A DNA stretch of 64,000 nt from assembly GCF_000600975.2 (NCBI RefSeq), contig NZ_KK088650.1, positions 124,001 to 188,000 of the forward strand. Reading direction: 5' to 3'. Made by a program: the position numbers and the translations under genes. This DNA comes from Limimaricola hongkongensis DSM 17492 (lineage in GTDB: Bacteria > Pseudomonadota > Alphaproteobacteria > Rhodobacterales > Rhodobacteraceae). Below are positions 38,801 to 47,600 of this stretch, in pieces; the first letter of the stretch is position 1, and each line of letters starts with the position of its first letter. Below the pieces are notes generated by a model that was given only the letters and a program-made list of their open reading frames with translations, was not told the origin of the DNA and ran no database searches.

Positions 38801-38840
38801 CCCCTCTGGCCCGTTGCTTTCGGGGTTTGGGCCAAAGGGG
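38801..38840 (-). promoter_or_regulatory. Hairpin covering the trpA ribosome-binding site
   Basis: A 12-bp stem with one mismatch (38801-38812 with 38829-38840, 16-nt loop) lies 6 nt upstream of the trpA ATG. On the mRNA its 3' arm contains GAGGGG, the trpA Shine-Dalgarno sequence, so folding would hide it. The hairpin also follows the upstream VOC gene and may only be its terminator. Confidence 0.45.
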
Positions 38841-38859
38841 GGCGGAAATCAATGGGGGC

Positions 38860-39294
38860 TCAGGTGTCGGGCTGGTCCGGCATGGGCGCTTCGACGCCGA
38901 TCATCCAGCGCGTGCCAAAGCGATCGGTCAGCGTGCCGAAGCCCTCCGACCAGAAGGTCTTTTCGAAATCCATGTGGATCTGGCCGTGATCGGCCAGCGC
39001 GTCGAAGGCGGCGCGGGCGCGCGCCACGTCCGGCAGATCGACCGCGATCGAGCAGCCCGCCATCTCGGGCGCGCCGCCCATGATGTCGTCGCTGGCATAG
39101 AGCCAGCCGCCGCCGATCTTCAGCGCCGCGTGCATCACCGCCTGCGGGCTGGCCTCGGGGATGGAGTCGCGCATCTCCTGCGGCGCCTCGGAAAAGGTCA
39201 TCACGCTGGCGGGGGGCGCGTCGAAGATCCGGGCATATTCGGCCAGCGCCTCGGCGCAGTTGCCGTGAAAGGTCACATAGGGAATCGGGATCAT
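38860..39294 (-). CDS. VOC-family protein, PhnB/YjdN-like
   Basis: This 144-residue glyoxalase/bleomycin-resistance fold protein of the PhnB/YjdN group starts IPIPYVTFHGNCAEALAEYARIF. It ends with the marker FGTLTDRFGTRWMIG. The middle carries SIPEASPQAVMHAALKIGGGWLYASD. Proteins of this group are small metal-independent or poorly characterised binding proteins, and no reaction can be assigned. It is read toward trpA with a 65-bp gap and away from ychF. Confidence 0.85.
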   Translation of the reverse strand: MIPIPYVTFHGNCAEALAEYARIFDAPPASVMTFSEAPQEMRDSIPEASPQAVMHAALKIGGGWLYASDDIMGGAPEMAGCSIAVDLPDVARARAAFDALADHGQIHMDFEKTFWSEGFGTLTDRFGTRWMIGVEAPMPDQPDT

Positions 39295-39424
39295 CTAAGG
39301 CGCCTCCTTGCTGTCTTGTCGTCGGGCAAAGCATGGCACGCGGCCCCCGGCGCACCAAGCCTTGGCTTGCGCGAGGCCGCCCGTGCGGATAGGACCGCCG
39401 CGATGTGCTGATAGGAGGCGTGAC

Positions 39425-40522
39425 ATGGGCTTTCGCATGGGGATCGTGGGGCTGCCGAATGTCGGCAAGTCCACCCTGTTCAACGCGCTGACGCGCACCG
39501 CAGCGGCCCAGGCCGCCAATTTCCCGTTCTGCACGATCGAGCCGAATGTCGGCGACGTCGCCGTGCCGGACCCGCGGCTCGACAAGCTGGCCGAGATCGC
39601 CAAGTCCAAGCAGGTGATCCCGACCCGGATGACCTTCGTGGACATCGCCGGGCTGGTGAAGGGCGCGTCGAAGGGCGAAGGGCTTGGCAACCAGTTTCTT
39701 GCCAATATCCGCGAAACCGACGCCATCGCCCATGTGCTGCGCTGCTTCGAGGATGGCGACGTGGTGCATGTCGACGGCCGCGTCGACCCGGTGGCCGATG
39801 CGGGCGTGATCGAGACCGAGCTGATGCTCGCCGATCTCGAATCGGTCGAAAAGCGACTGCAGAACATCACCCGCAAGGTGCGCGGCGGCGACAAGGAGGC
39901 CGTGGACCAGGAGCGGCTTTTGAAGGACGCCCTCGCGATGCTGTCCGACGGCAAGCCCGCCCGCATGGTCGAGGTCGCCCCCGAGGACGCCAAGGCGTGG
40001 AAGATGCTGCAACTGATCACCGCCAAGCCGGTGCTCTATGTCTGCAACGTCGAAGAGGCCTCGGCTTCGTCGGGCAACCAACATTCCGCCAAGGTGGCCG
40101 AGATGGCCGCCGCCGAGGGCAACGCCCATGTCGTGATCTCGGCCCAGATCGAGGAGGAGATCAGCCAGCTCGACGCCGAGGAGGCCGAGATGTTCCTCTC
40201 GGAGATGGGGCTGGAGGAGGCGGGTCTCGACCGGTTGATCCGCGCGGGCTACGATCTTTTGCATCTCGAGACCTATTTCACCGTCGGCCCCAAGGAGGCC
40301 CGCGCCTGGACGATTCGCCAGGGCACGCTGGCGCCGCAGGCCGCCGGCGTGATCCATGGCGATTTCGAGCGCGGCTTCATCCGCGCCGAGACCATCGCCT
40401 ATGACGATTTCGTAAGCCTGGGCGGCGAGTCCGCGGCCAAGGAAGCGGGCAAGATGCGCGCCGAGGGCAAGGCCTATACCGTCAAGGACGGCGACGTGAT
40501 GCATTTCCTGTTCAACACCTGA
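39425..40522 (+). CDS. ychF: Redox-regulated ATPase YchF (Obg family)
   Basis: This 365-residue cytosolic P-loop protein of the Obg/YchF group has the G1 motif GLPNVGKST at residues 9-17, followed by TIEPNVG and the switch segment DIAGLVKGASKGEGLGNQFL. The usual NKxD is replaced by CNVEE, the change that makes YchF prefer ATP to GTP. The C-terminal TGS-like domain begins near LLHLETYFTVGPKEARAWTI. It negatively affects oxidative-stress responses in other bacteria and binds ribosomes. The ATG at 39425 follows GGAGG. Confidence 0.96.
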   Translation: MGFRMGIVGLPNVGKSTLFNALTRTAAAQAANFPFCTIEPNVGDVAVPDPRLDKLAEIAKSKQVIPTRMTFVDIAGLVKGASKGEGLGNQFLANIRETDAIAHVLRCFEDGDVVHVDGRVDPVADAGVIETELMLADLESVEKRLQNITRKVRGGDKEAVDQERLLKDALAMLSDGKPARMVEVAPEDAKAWKMLQLITAKPVLYVCNVEEASASSGNQHSAKVAEMAAAEGNAHVVISAQIEEEISQLDAEEAEMFLSEMGLEEAGLDRLIRAGYDLLHLETYFTVGPKEARAWTIRQGTLAPQAAGVIHGDFERGFIRAETIAYDDFVSLGGESAAKEAGKMRAEGKAYTVKDGDVMHFLFNT

Positions 40523-40606
40523 ACGGGATCGGCGCGGCGCGGCCTGTTGCGCCGCGCCGCCCGAATCTGGCAGGCCTCTCTCCGTCGTCGAGAAAGGAGC
40601 CCTGCC

Positions 40607-41065
40607 ATGCCCAAGCTGACCACCCGCCGGAACCGCGAGGGCGATCTTGCGCCGCTGGCCCGGCTTCTGGCCGATCCCGATGATCTCACCCTCATCAACC
40701 CCAATGCCGGCCAGCCCTTCGATCCGCGCGAATGGCAGGAAAAGTGGCTTGGCGATCTCGACGACACGTCCTTCTACGTTCTCGACGAGGCGGGCCGCGA
40801 GGTCGGATTTTTCGCGCTGCGCGTCGGCATCGGCCCGGAGGTGCGGCACCTCACTTACGTCTTCCTCGAAGAGAGCGTGCGCGGCGGGGCGGGGGCGGAG
40901 CTGACCGCCCTGATCGAGCAGGCGGCGCGCGATCTCGGTGCTCTGTCGATCACGCTCAAGGTCGAGCTCGACAACGCGCCCGCGCGCAACGCCTATCTTT
41001 CGGCGGGTTACGAGGAGCTGGGCCGCAGCAACGGCATGGCGACGATGCGGCGCGATCTCGGCTGA
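40607..41065 (+). CDS. GNAT-family N-acetyltransferase
   Basis: This 152-residue GNAT protein has the core order strand-helix-strand, with the acetyl-CoA loop around LEESVRGGAGAELTALIEQAARD (a variant of RxxGxG/A). Near the end is VELDNAPARNAYLSAGYEELGR, the classic motif B of GNAT enzymes. The ATG at 40607 follows AAAGGAG. The substrate (protein N-terminus, amine or antibiotic) cannot be told. It follows ychF on the same strand with an 84-bp gap. Confidence 0.85.
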   Translation: MPKLTTRRNREGDLAPLARLLADPDDLTLINPNAGQPFDPREWQEKWLGDLDDTSFYVLDEAGREVGFFALRVGIGPEVRHLTYVFLEESVRGGAGAELTALIEQAARDLGALSITLKVELDNAPARNAYLSAGYEELGRSNGMATMRRDLG

Positions 41066-41068
41066 AGC

Positions 41069-42517
41069 TCAGGCGGTGCGCAGCGCCTCCAGATGCGCCT
41101 GTGCGGCGCGCAAGTCGGCGCGGAACTTGTCGGTTTCCGCCTCGCGCAGCGCCGGGTCGGGCAGGCGCAGCAGGTAGGAGGGGTGGACCGTCAGGAAGAC
41201 CGGCACGCCGTCTTCCGTCGCCTCGATCGAGCCGCGGCGCGCGAGAATGCCCTTGCGCGATCCGGTCAGGCTTTCGGCCGCCGTGCCGCCCATCGACAGG
41301 ATCAGCCTCGGGCGGATTAGCTCGATCTCGGAGGTCAGCCAGAAGCGGCAGGCCTTGATCTCGCCAGCGTTGGGGTTCTGGTGGATGCGCCGCTTGCCGC
41401 GCGGCGTGAACTTGAAGTGTTTCACCGCGTTGGTGACGAAGGCTTGCGCGCGGTCGATCCCGGCCTCTTTCGCGATGCGGTTGAACATCTGGCCCGCGGG
41501 CCCGACGAAGGGCCGACCGGCCAGATCCTCCTGGTCGCCCGGCTGTTCGCCCACCACCATCAGATCGGCGTCGCGTGGACCGATCCCCGGCACCGCCTGC
41601 GTTGCGGTCTCGTAAAGCGGGCAACGGGTGCAGGCGTTCTCTTCCGCCTTCAGTTGATCGAGATCGTCGGCCATCGGGCGCGGAACGCCGGGCGCGGCAA
41701 GCCGTTCGGTGATCTTGGCTGCGCGCAGCGGCGGCAGGGTCGGGGCGGCGTCCTGCATGGCGCGGGCGCGGGGTTCGGCGCCCGCGATCATCTCGGGGAT
41801 GTGCCGCGCCTCTGGCAGGTTCTTCCAGTATTTCTTCGGCATCTCCGAGGTCATCGCCCCGATCTTGAGCCGGGCGGGGTTGAAGATGTTGCGAAAATAG
41901 GTGCCCCAGAGCTCCTCGGTCGCGTCCTCGGGAATGTCGGGCTTGGGCTGGCCCTCGGCGAAGCCGAGTTGGCCACCCTCGAAGATCGCCGTGAGATCCG
42001 GCGTCGCGATCATCCAGTCCATGTCGGCAAAGCGGCGCGCAAAGAACGGCGCGGTGGGCTCCAGCGTGTGATGCGTCGGCTCGAACCACGCGGCAAAGCG
42101 GCGGCGCGCGGCATCCGGCGCGCCGATTTCGCGAAACCGCACGAAGGCGGTCATCTTGTGGCGATCCCGGCGCACCGCCTTTTCCATCGCGCGCAGCTTG
42201 GCAAGACCGGCATCGCCGCGATCCTCCATCAGGCCCTTTTCATGCCTCAGCCGCCACAGCACGGCGTAGAGCCGGGCGAAGCGCTCGGGGTCGCTGTGCC
42301 AGACCACCGTCCTGGCCAGATCGACGAAGTCGCGCGGCACCTTGATGGTGGATCGCGCCGGCGCGACCGCCTCGGGCGGGGTGGCGAAGAGATCCTGCGC
42401 CGCGTCGCCCCGGCTCCACGTCACCTCCTCTGGCGGCACGCCGCGCGCCAGAAGCCCCCGTGCGGCGTCGCGCCATGCGGTGTCGGTCTCGGTCCGGGGG
42501 AGGGCGATATGCGGCAT
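41069..42517 (-). CDS. UdgX-type uracil-DNA glycosylase/crosslinker with N-terminal DUF4130 domain
   Basis: This 482-residue two-domain protein has residues ~1-255 matching the DUF4130 DNA-metabolism domain (WRDAARGLLARGVPPEEVTW, AFVRFREI, WFEPTHHTLEPTAPFFARRF). Residues ~285-482 are a family-4-like uracil-DNA glycosylase of the UdgX type. It has Fe-S cysteines CTRC (296, 299) and Cys390, motif GEQPGDQED (323-331) and the R-loop KRRIH with His379. In UdgX that His bonds covalently to the abasic site after uracil removal. HPS is at 445-447. A TTG at 42526 is another possible start. It is next to a radical SAM gene with which this fusion usually travels. Confidence 0.88.
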   Translation of the reverse strand: MPHIALPRTETDTAWRDAARGLLARGVPPEEVTWSRGDAAQDLFATPPEAVAPARSTIKVPRDFVDLARTVVWHSDPERFARLYAVLWRLRHEKGLMEDRGDAGLAKLRAMEKAVRRDRHKMTAFVRFREIGAPDAARRRFAAWFEPTHHTLEPTAPFFARRFADMDWMIATPDLTAIFEGGQLGFAEGQPKPDIPEDATEELWGTYFRNIFNPARLKIGAMTSEMPKKYWKNLPEARHIPEMIAGAEPRARAMQDAAPTLPPLRAAKITERLAAPGVPRPMADDLDQLKAEENACTRCPLYETATQAVPGIGPRDADLMVVGEQPGDQEDLAGRPFVGPAGQMFNRIAKEAGIDRAQAFVTNAVKHFKFTPRGKRRIHQNPNAGEIKACRFWLTSEIELIRPRLILSMGGTAAESLTGSRKGILARRGSIEATEDGVPVFLTVHPSYLLRLPDPALREAETDKFRADLRAAQAHLEALRTA

Positions 42518-42529
42518 GGGCGGCAAACG

Positions 42530-43771
42530 TCAGAACAGCGAGAGCTGTTCCGGCCGGGGCGCGAAACGCGCGGCGAGATCGGGGCTGTCGAGCAGCGCGC
42601 CGGGCGTCCAGTCCGCGAGCGTCACGAAGGGGCGGGCGTTCTTCATGTTGGCGCCCATCCGCGCCAGGTCGTCCCAGCGCAGCCGCCGGTGCCGCCGCGT
42701 GTCGATGATCCGCTGCACCGTGCGCGCGCCGAAACCGGGCACCCGCAGCAGCGTCTCGCGATCCGCCCGCATCGGATCGACCGGGAAGGCATGTCGATTG
42801 CGCAGCGCCCAGGCCAGCTTGGGGTCGATCGAAAGATCGAGATTGCCATCCGTCCCGGCGGTGATCTCGCCCGCATCGAAGCCGTAGAACCGCATCAGCC
42901 AGTCGGCCTGGTAGAGCCGGTGCTCGCGCATCAAGGGTGGCTTGATCAGCGGCAGCTTGGCGGTGGCGTCGGGGATCGGCGAGAAGGCGGAGTAGTAGAC
43001 CCGCTTGAGGCCGTAGGAGCTGTAGAGCCGCGTCGATTGCCCGAGGATGGTCGCGTCCGAGGAGCCGTCGGCGCCGATGATCATCTGCGTCGACTGCCCG
43101 GCGGGGGCGAATCGGGCGGGGCGCCTGCCGGTATGGCTGCGATCCTTCGACGCCTCCTTCCTGAGCCGCACATCGGCCATGGCGCGGCGGATCGTGTCGG
43201 GCTTCTTCTCTGGCGCGTACTGCGTCACGCTGGCATCGGTCGGCATTTCCACGTTGATCGACACCCGGTCGGCATAGAGCCCGGCCTGCTCGATCAATTC
43301 GGGAGAGGCCTCTGGGATGGTCTTGAGGTGGATGTAGCCGCGGAAGTTTTCCTCTTCGCGCAGCTTTCTGGCGATGCGGACCATGTCCTCCATCGTCCTG
43401 TCGGGGCTCTGGATGATGCCCGAGGACAAAAACAGCCCCTCGATGTAGTTGCGCCGGTAGAACTCCAGCGTCAGCGTCACCACCTCGTCGACGGTAAAGC
43501 GCGCCCGTTCGGTGTTGGACGACACCCGGTTCACGCAATAGGCGCAGTCGAAGATGCAGAAATTGGTCATCAGGATCTTCAAAAGGCTGATGCAGCGTCC
43601 GTCCGGCGCGTAGGCGTGGCAGATGCCCGACCCTTCGGTCGAGCCGAGGCCCTTTCCGTCCTTGGAATCGCGCCTGGACGTGCCCGACGACGCGCAGGAG
43701 GCGTCGTAACGCGCGGCGTCCGAGAGGATGGCGAGCTTGCGCTCAAGGCTGTGCGTTGTCATGGTGTTCAT
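42530..43771 (-). CDS. Putative DNA modification/repair radical SAM protein
   Basis: This 413-residue radical SAM protein carries the 4Fe-4S/SAM motif NFCIFDCAYC (Cys72, Cys76, Cys79). The C-terminal part contains a helix-hairpin-helix DNA-binding segment, LLRVPGFGARTVQRIIDTRRHR, as in photoproduct or repair enzymes. A further Cys cluster lies near the N-terminus (ICHAYAPDGRCISL). It is known in databases as a companion of the DUF4130/UdgX fusion, which lies 12 bp downstream. The lesion treated is not known. The ATG at 43771 follows GAGAGG at 8 nt. Confidence 0.85.
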   Translation of the reverse strand: MNTMTTHSLERKLAILSDAARYDASCASSGTSRRDSKDGKGLGSTEGSGICHAYAPDGRCISLLKILMTNFCIFDCAYCVNRVSSNTERARFTVDEVVTLTLEFYRRNYIEGLFLSSGIIQSPDRTMEDMVRIARKLREEENFRGYIHLKTIPEASPELIEQAGLYADRVSINVEMPTDASVTQYAPEKKPDTIRRAMADVRLRKEASKDRSHTGRRPARFAPAGQSTQMIIGADGSSDATILGQSTRLYSSYGLKRVYYSAFSPIPDATAKLPLIKPPLMREHRLYQADWLMRFYGFDAGEITAGTDGNLDLSIDPKLAWALRNRHAFPVDPMRADRETLLRVPGFGARTVQRIIDTRRHRRLRWDDLARMGANMKNARPFVTLADWTPGALLDSPDLAARFAPRPEQLSLF

Positions 43772-44094
43772 ATAATGTTCCTCTCCATGCGAGGCAAGCT
43801 CATGCGCTGTGATCCCGCGATCCCGTGATCCCCGTCGCGCGCCGGGTCCGGGCGGGATCCGGGCCGGGTCTGGGCCGGCCCCGAACCGCGGCAGCCGGCT
43901 TGGCCGCTGGCCCTATGCCGCGGCCTTGTCGGCGAAGGTGCCGCGATCCGGTCGGGCGTCGGCGTGATCCGGCAGCGATCGGCGCATGGCCGGTTCGTGC
44001 CTGCGGCAGCGTGCGTGGCCATCGGTGCAAAACATTGCCGGGCAGGTTGGTTTTCCCCTTGTTTCCCGTTGGCCGCTTGCATAGACACACCGGC
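43772..44094. other. Intergenic region with small GC repeats, no gene seen
   Basis: This 323-bp gap lies between the radical SAM start and tRNA-Ser. It holds three adjacent 8-mers (GATCCCGC, GATCCCGT, GATCCCCG; 43811-43834) and an inverted CGGGATC at 43853-43859. A GC-rich tract GGGTCC/GGGTCT repeats to ~43880. The last ~50 bp are less GC-rich and should hold the tRNA promoter, possibly CATAGA at 44080-44085, though no convincing -35 was found. Open frames here look random. Confidence 0.6.
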
Positions 44095-44184
44095 GGAGAC
44101 GTGGCCGAGTGGTCGAAGGCACACCCCTGCTAAGGGTGCAGGCGGGAAACCGTCTCGAGGGTTCGAATCCCTTCGTCTCCGCCA
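44095..44184 (+). tRNA. tRNA-Ser (anticodon GCU)
   Basis: This is a 90-nt class II tRNA with encoded CCA. The acceptor stem GGAGACG pairs with CGTCTCC (44095-44101 with 44174-44180), with discriminator G44181. The anticodon stem-loop CACCC-CTGCTAA-GGGTG has anticodon GCT. A long variable arm is followed by the T arm with GTTCGAATC. It reads AGC and AGU codons. Confidence 0.97.
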
Positions 44185-44435
44185 TTTCCCCTTTCATCCA
44201 GCAGTGGAATGCATGGCATCGCGGGCGTTTCCGGGATGTGTCGGCAGGCCTGTCCGCCAGCGATGCGGGCCGGGGCTTCGTTTCGACCTGCCGCGCCGCG
44301 CGAAGGGCTGCGTTGCGCACAAGGCCGCCGGGGCGTGCGGACCGTTCCTTGCCCGACCGGCGGGGCATGCGTTGGTCGCATGGCGGCATTGACTGGCTTT
44401 TGGCGGGGGATGGGGCCATTTGGGAGGCGTGGGCG

Positions 44436-44633
44436 ATGAAGCCCGCAGATGTTCCCAAAGAGCCGAAGATGACCCAGATCGTTCGCTACACCCACCCGAC
44501 CCAAGCCGAAATCGAAGCCGTCATGGCCGAAGCCCGCGAAATGCGCGCCGCGTTCATCGCGCGCTTTTTCCGCGATCTCGGCCAGAAGCTGCGCGGCTTT
44601 CATGCCGGCGGCAAGGCGCCCGCCGCGGCCTGA
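44436..44633 (+). CDS. Small RSP_7527-like protein
   Basis: This 65-residue protein has the pattern PTQAEIEAVMAEAREMRAAFIARFFRDLGQKLRG, an amphipathic helix pair. It resembles a small Rhodobacterales family (RSP_7527 type, from memory) whose function is unknown. The ATG at 44436 follows GGGAGG at 8 nt and is preferred to the later ATG at 44469. The 251 bp between tRNA-Ser and this gene show no other feature. Members of related groups are short cytosolic proteins, and no partner is evident here. Confidence 0.65.
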   Translation: MKPADVPKEPKMTQIVRYTHPTQAEIEAVMAEAREMRAAFIARFFRDLGQKLRGFHAGGKAPAAA

Positions 44634-44681
44634 TCGCGACCGGCGGAGCGGCACGGCGCCGCTCCGCCGCGCCCACGCGGC

Positions 44682-47600
44682 TCAGGCCAGCTTGGCGCGC
44701 AGCGCCTCGACGCGGGGCTTCACCCGCGACACCGCCTCGGCCTTGACCGGGCCGAAGCCCCGGATCTCCATCGGTGCCGCGAGCAGCGCCCGGCTGGTGT
44801 CGAGATCGCCGCTTTGGGCCGCCTTGCGGCCATCCGACATGACCGCTTCGAACCAGCCGATCAGGTCGCGCTCCATGCGCCGCTCGGCGGTGTAGCCGAA
44901 CGGGTCGAGCGCGGTGCCGCGCAGCCGCTTCATGCGCGAAAGCATCCGGAAACCCGGCTTGATCCACGGGCCGAAGGCGCGCTTGCGCGGGCGGCCCCGG
45001 CTGTCGGTCCCAAGCGGCAGAAGCGGCGGGGCGAGGTGGTGCTTCACGGTGAAATCGCCCTCGAACTCGGCCTTCAGCCTGTCGTCGAAGCCGGTCTCCT
45101 CGTGCAGCCGCGCGACCTCGTATTCGTCCTTGTAGGACATCAGCTTGAACAGCGATTTCGCGGCGAGGATGGTCAGCTCCTCGACCTGTTCGGCGGGCAG
45201 GTCGAGCCCGGTGCGGAACGCCGTCAGACGGTCGTGGTAGCGTTGGGCCCAGGCGCCGTCCTGATAGTCGGCGAGAAAGTTGCCGCGCCGCTCGATCACG
45301 TTCTGCATGGTCTCGGCTTCGGCAGGCTTGCGGTCCAGCGCCGTGTCGAGCGCCGCCGGGGTCGCGGCCAGAATCCGCCCGTAAGCCAGCGCCAGGCGGT
45401 TCTTTTCGATCGCGACGCCGTTGAGTTCCACCGCCTGCTCCAGCGCGGCGAGGCTGACCGGCACCATGCCGCTCTGCCACGCATGGCCGAGCATCATGAC
45501 ATTGGAAAAGACGCTGTCGCCCAGAAGCGTCTCGGCCACGGCGTTGGCGTCGAAGGCGTCGAGCCTTTCGGCGCCGACGGCCTGCGCGATCGCCGCCTCG
45601 CGGGCGTCGACCTTCAGATCGGCGTCGCGGTGCAGCACCAGATCGCCCGTCGGCATCTCGGCGCGGTTGAGCACCACGCGCGTGCCCTTTCGGTAGCAGA
45701 CGCTGGCCTTGGGCGAGGAGGAGGCGACGATGTCGCAGGCGATCACCGCATCCGCCGTGCCGGCCTCGATGCGGACCTGATGGATCTCCTCGGGGCTGCG
45801 GGCGAGGCGGATATAGGACAACACCGTGCCGAATTTCTGCGCGAAGCCGGTGAAGTCGAGCACGCTCGACCCCTTGCCCTCCAGATGCGCGGCCATGGTG
45901 ATCAGCGCGCCCACCGTGACGACGCCGGTGCCGCCGACGCCCGAAACCAGAAGCTCGTAGGGTTTCGAGAGGCTGGGCAGGTCGGGCAGCGGCAGCTCGC
46001 GCGCCAGCGCCAGCGCGTCGATGCCGGCACCCTCGCGCTTGCGGCGCGTCGCGCCCTCGACGGTGACGAAGCTGGGGCAGAAGCCTTCGAGGCAGGAGAA
46101 ATCCTTGTTGCAGCTCGACAGGTTGATCTTCCGCTTGCGACCGAACTCGGTCTCCTTGGGCTCGACCGAGAGGCAGTTCGACGCGACCGAGCAATCGCCG
46201 CAGCCCTCGCAGACGAGCTCGTTGATATAGGCGAAGCGCTTGGGGTCCTCCATCGTGCCGCGCTTGCGGCGGCGGCGCTTTTCGGTGGCGCAGGTCTGCT
46301 CGTAGATCAGGACGGTGACGCCGGGGATCTCGCGCAGCTCGCGCTGGATGCGGTCGAGCTCGCGGCGATGGTCGATGGTGGTGCCGCGCGGCAGCTCCGA
46401 AGGCTCGAACTTCATCGGGTCGTCCGAGACCAGCGCGATCCGCTCCACGCCCTCGGCGCGGCAGGATTGGGCGATGGCCTGCACGCTGACCGGCCCGTCG
46501 ACCGGCTGGCCGCCGGTCATGGCGACGGCGTCGTTGTAGAGGATCTTGTAGGTGATGTTGGTTTTTGCGGCGACGGCCTGCCGGATCGCGAGCGACCCCG
46601 AGTGGTACCACGTGCCTTCGCCCAGGTTCTGGAAGATGTGGCGGTTGCCGTTGAACTTCGAGGTCACGGCCCAAGGCACGCCTTCGCCGCCCATCTGCGC
46701 GTAGCCCAGCGTCTCGCGGTCCATCCACGACGCCATGACGTGGCAGCCGATGCCGGAATTGGCCTGGCTGCCCTCGGGCAGCTTGGTCGAGCTGTTGTGC
46801 GGGCAGCCCGAGCAGAAATAGGGCGTGCGGGTCGCGCCCGGGATCGTCAGCACCGGGGGCGGCGTCTCGGTCAGGGCCTTCGCCTTGGCCGGGAAGCCCT
46901 CGCCGGGGAACAGCTTGTCGAGGCGCTGGGCGAGAACCGGCAGCAGCACCTTGGGCGACAGCTCGCCCGTCCATGGCAGGAGCGCGTTGCCCGGCCCGTC
47001 GGACTTGCCGACCATGCGCTCGGGCTTGTGGCCGGGCCAATCGTAGAAATACTCCTTGAGCTGGCTTTCGATGATGCCGCGCTTTTCCTCGACGACGAAG
47101 ACCTCCTGCTTTTCCTGCACGAAGTCGAGCGCCGCGCGGCGCGCCAGCGGCCAGACCATGCCGACCTTGTAGACGTCGATGCCGAGCCGGCGGCATTCGG
47201 CCTCGGTCAGACCCAAGAGTCGCAGCGCCTCCATCAGGTCGAGATGGCCCTTGCCGGTGGTGACGATGCCGAAGCGGGCGTCTTCGATGCCCCAGATCGC
47301 GTGGTCGATCGGGTTGGCCTCGGCAAAGGCCTGCACGGCGGCGAGCTTGTGCTGCATCCGCGCCTCGATCTGCGGCGAGGGCAGGTCCGACAGCCGCACA
47401 TGCAGCCCGCCTTCGGGCGCGGTGTAGTCGGGCTGGGCGAAGTCGCGCGGCGGCAGAAGCTCCACCGACTGGCCGCTCTCGACCGTCTCGGACACCGCCT
47501 TGAAGCCGACCCATGTGCCGGAAAACCGCGACAGCGCGAAGCCCCATTCGCCGAAAGGAAGGTATTCGCCGACCGAGGCCGGGTTCAGCACCGGCATGAA

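Noticed and set aside
43825..44133. Open frame of 102 codons in the gap before tRNA-Ser
   Set aside because: Runs into the tRNA, is Arg/Pro-rich, and lacks a ribosome site and any family pattern.
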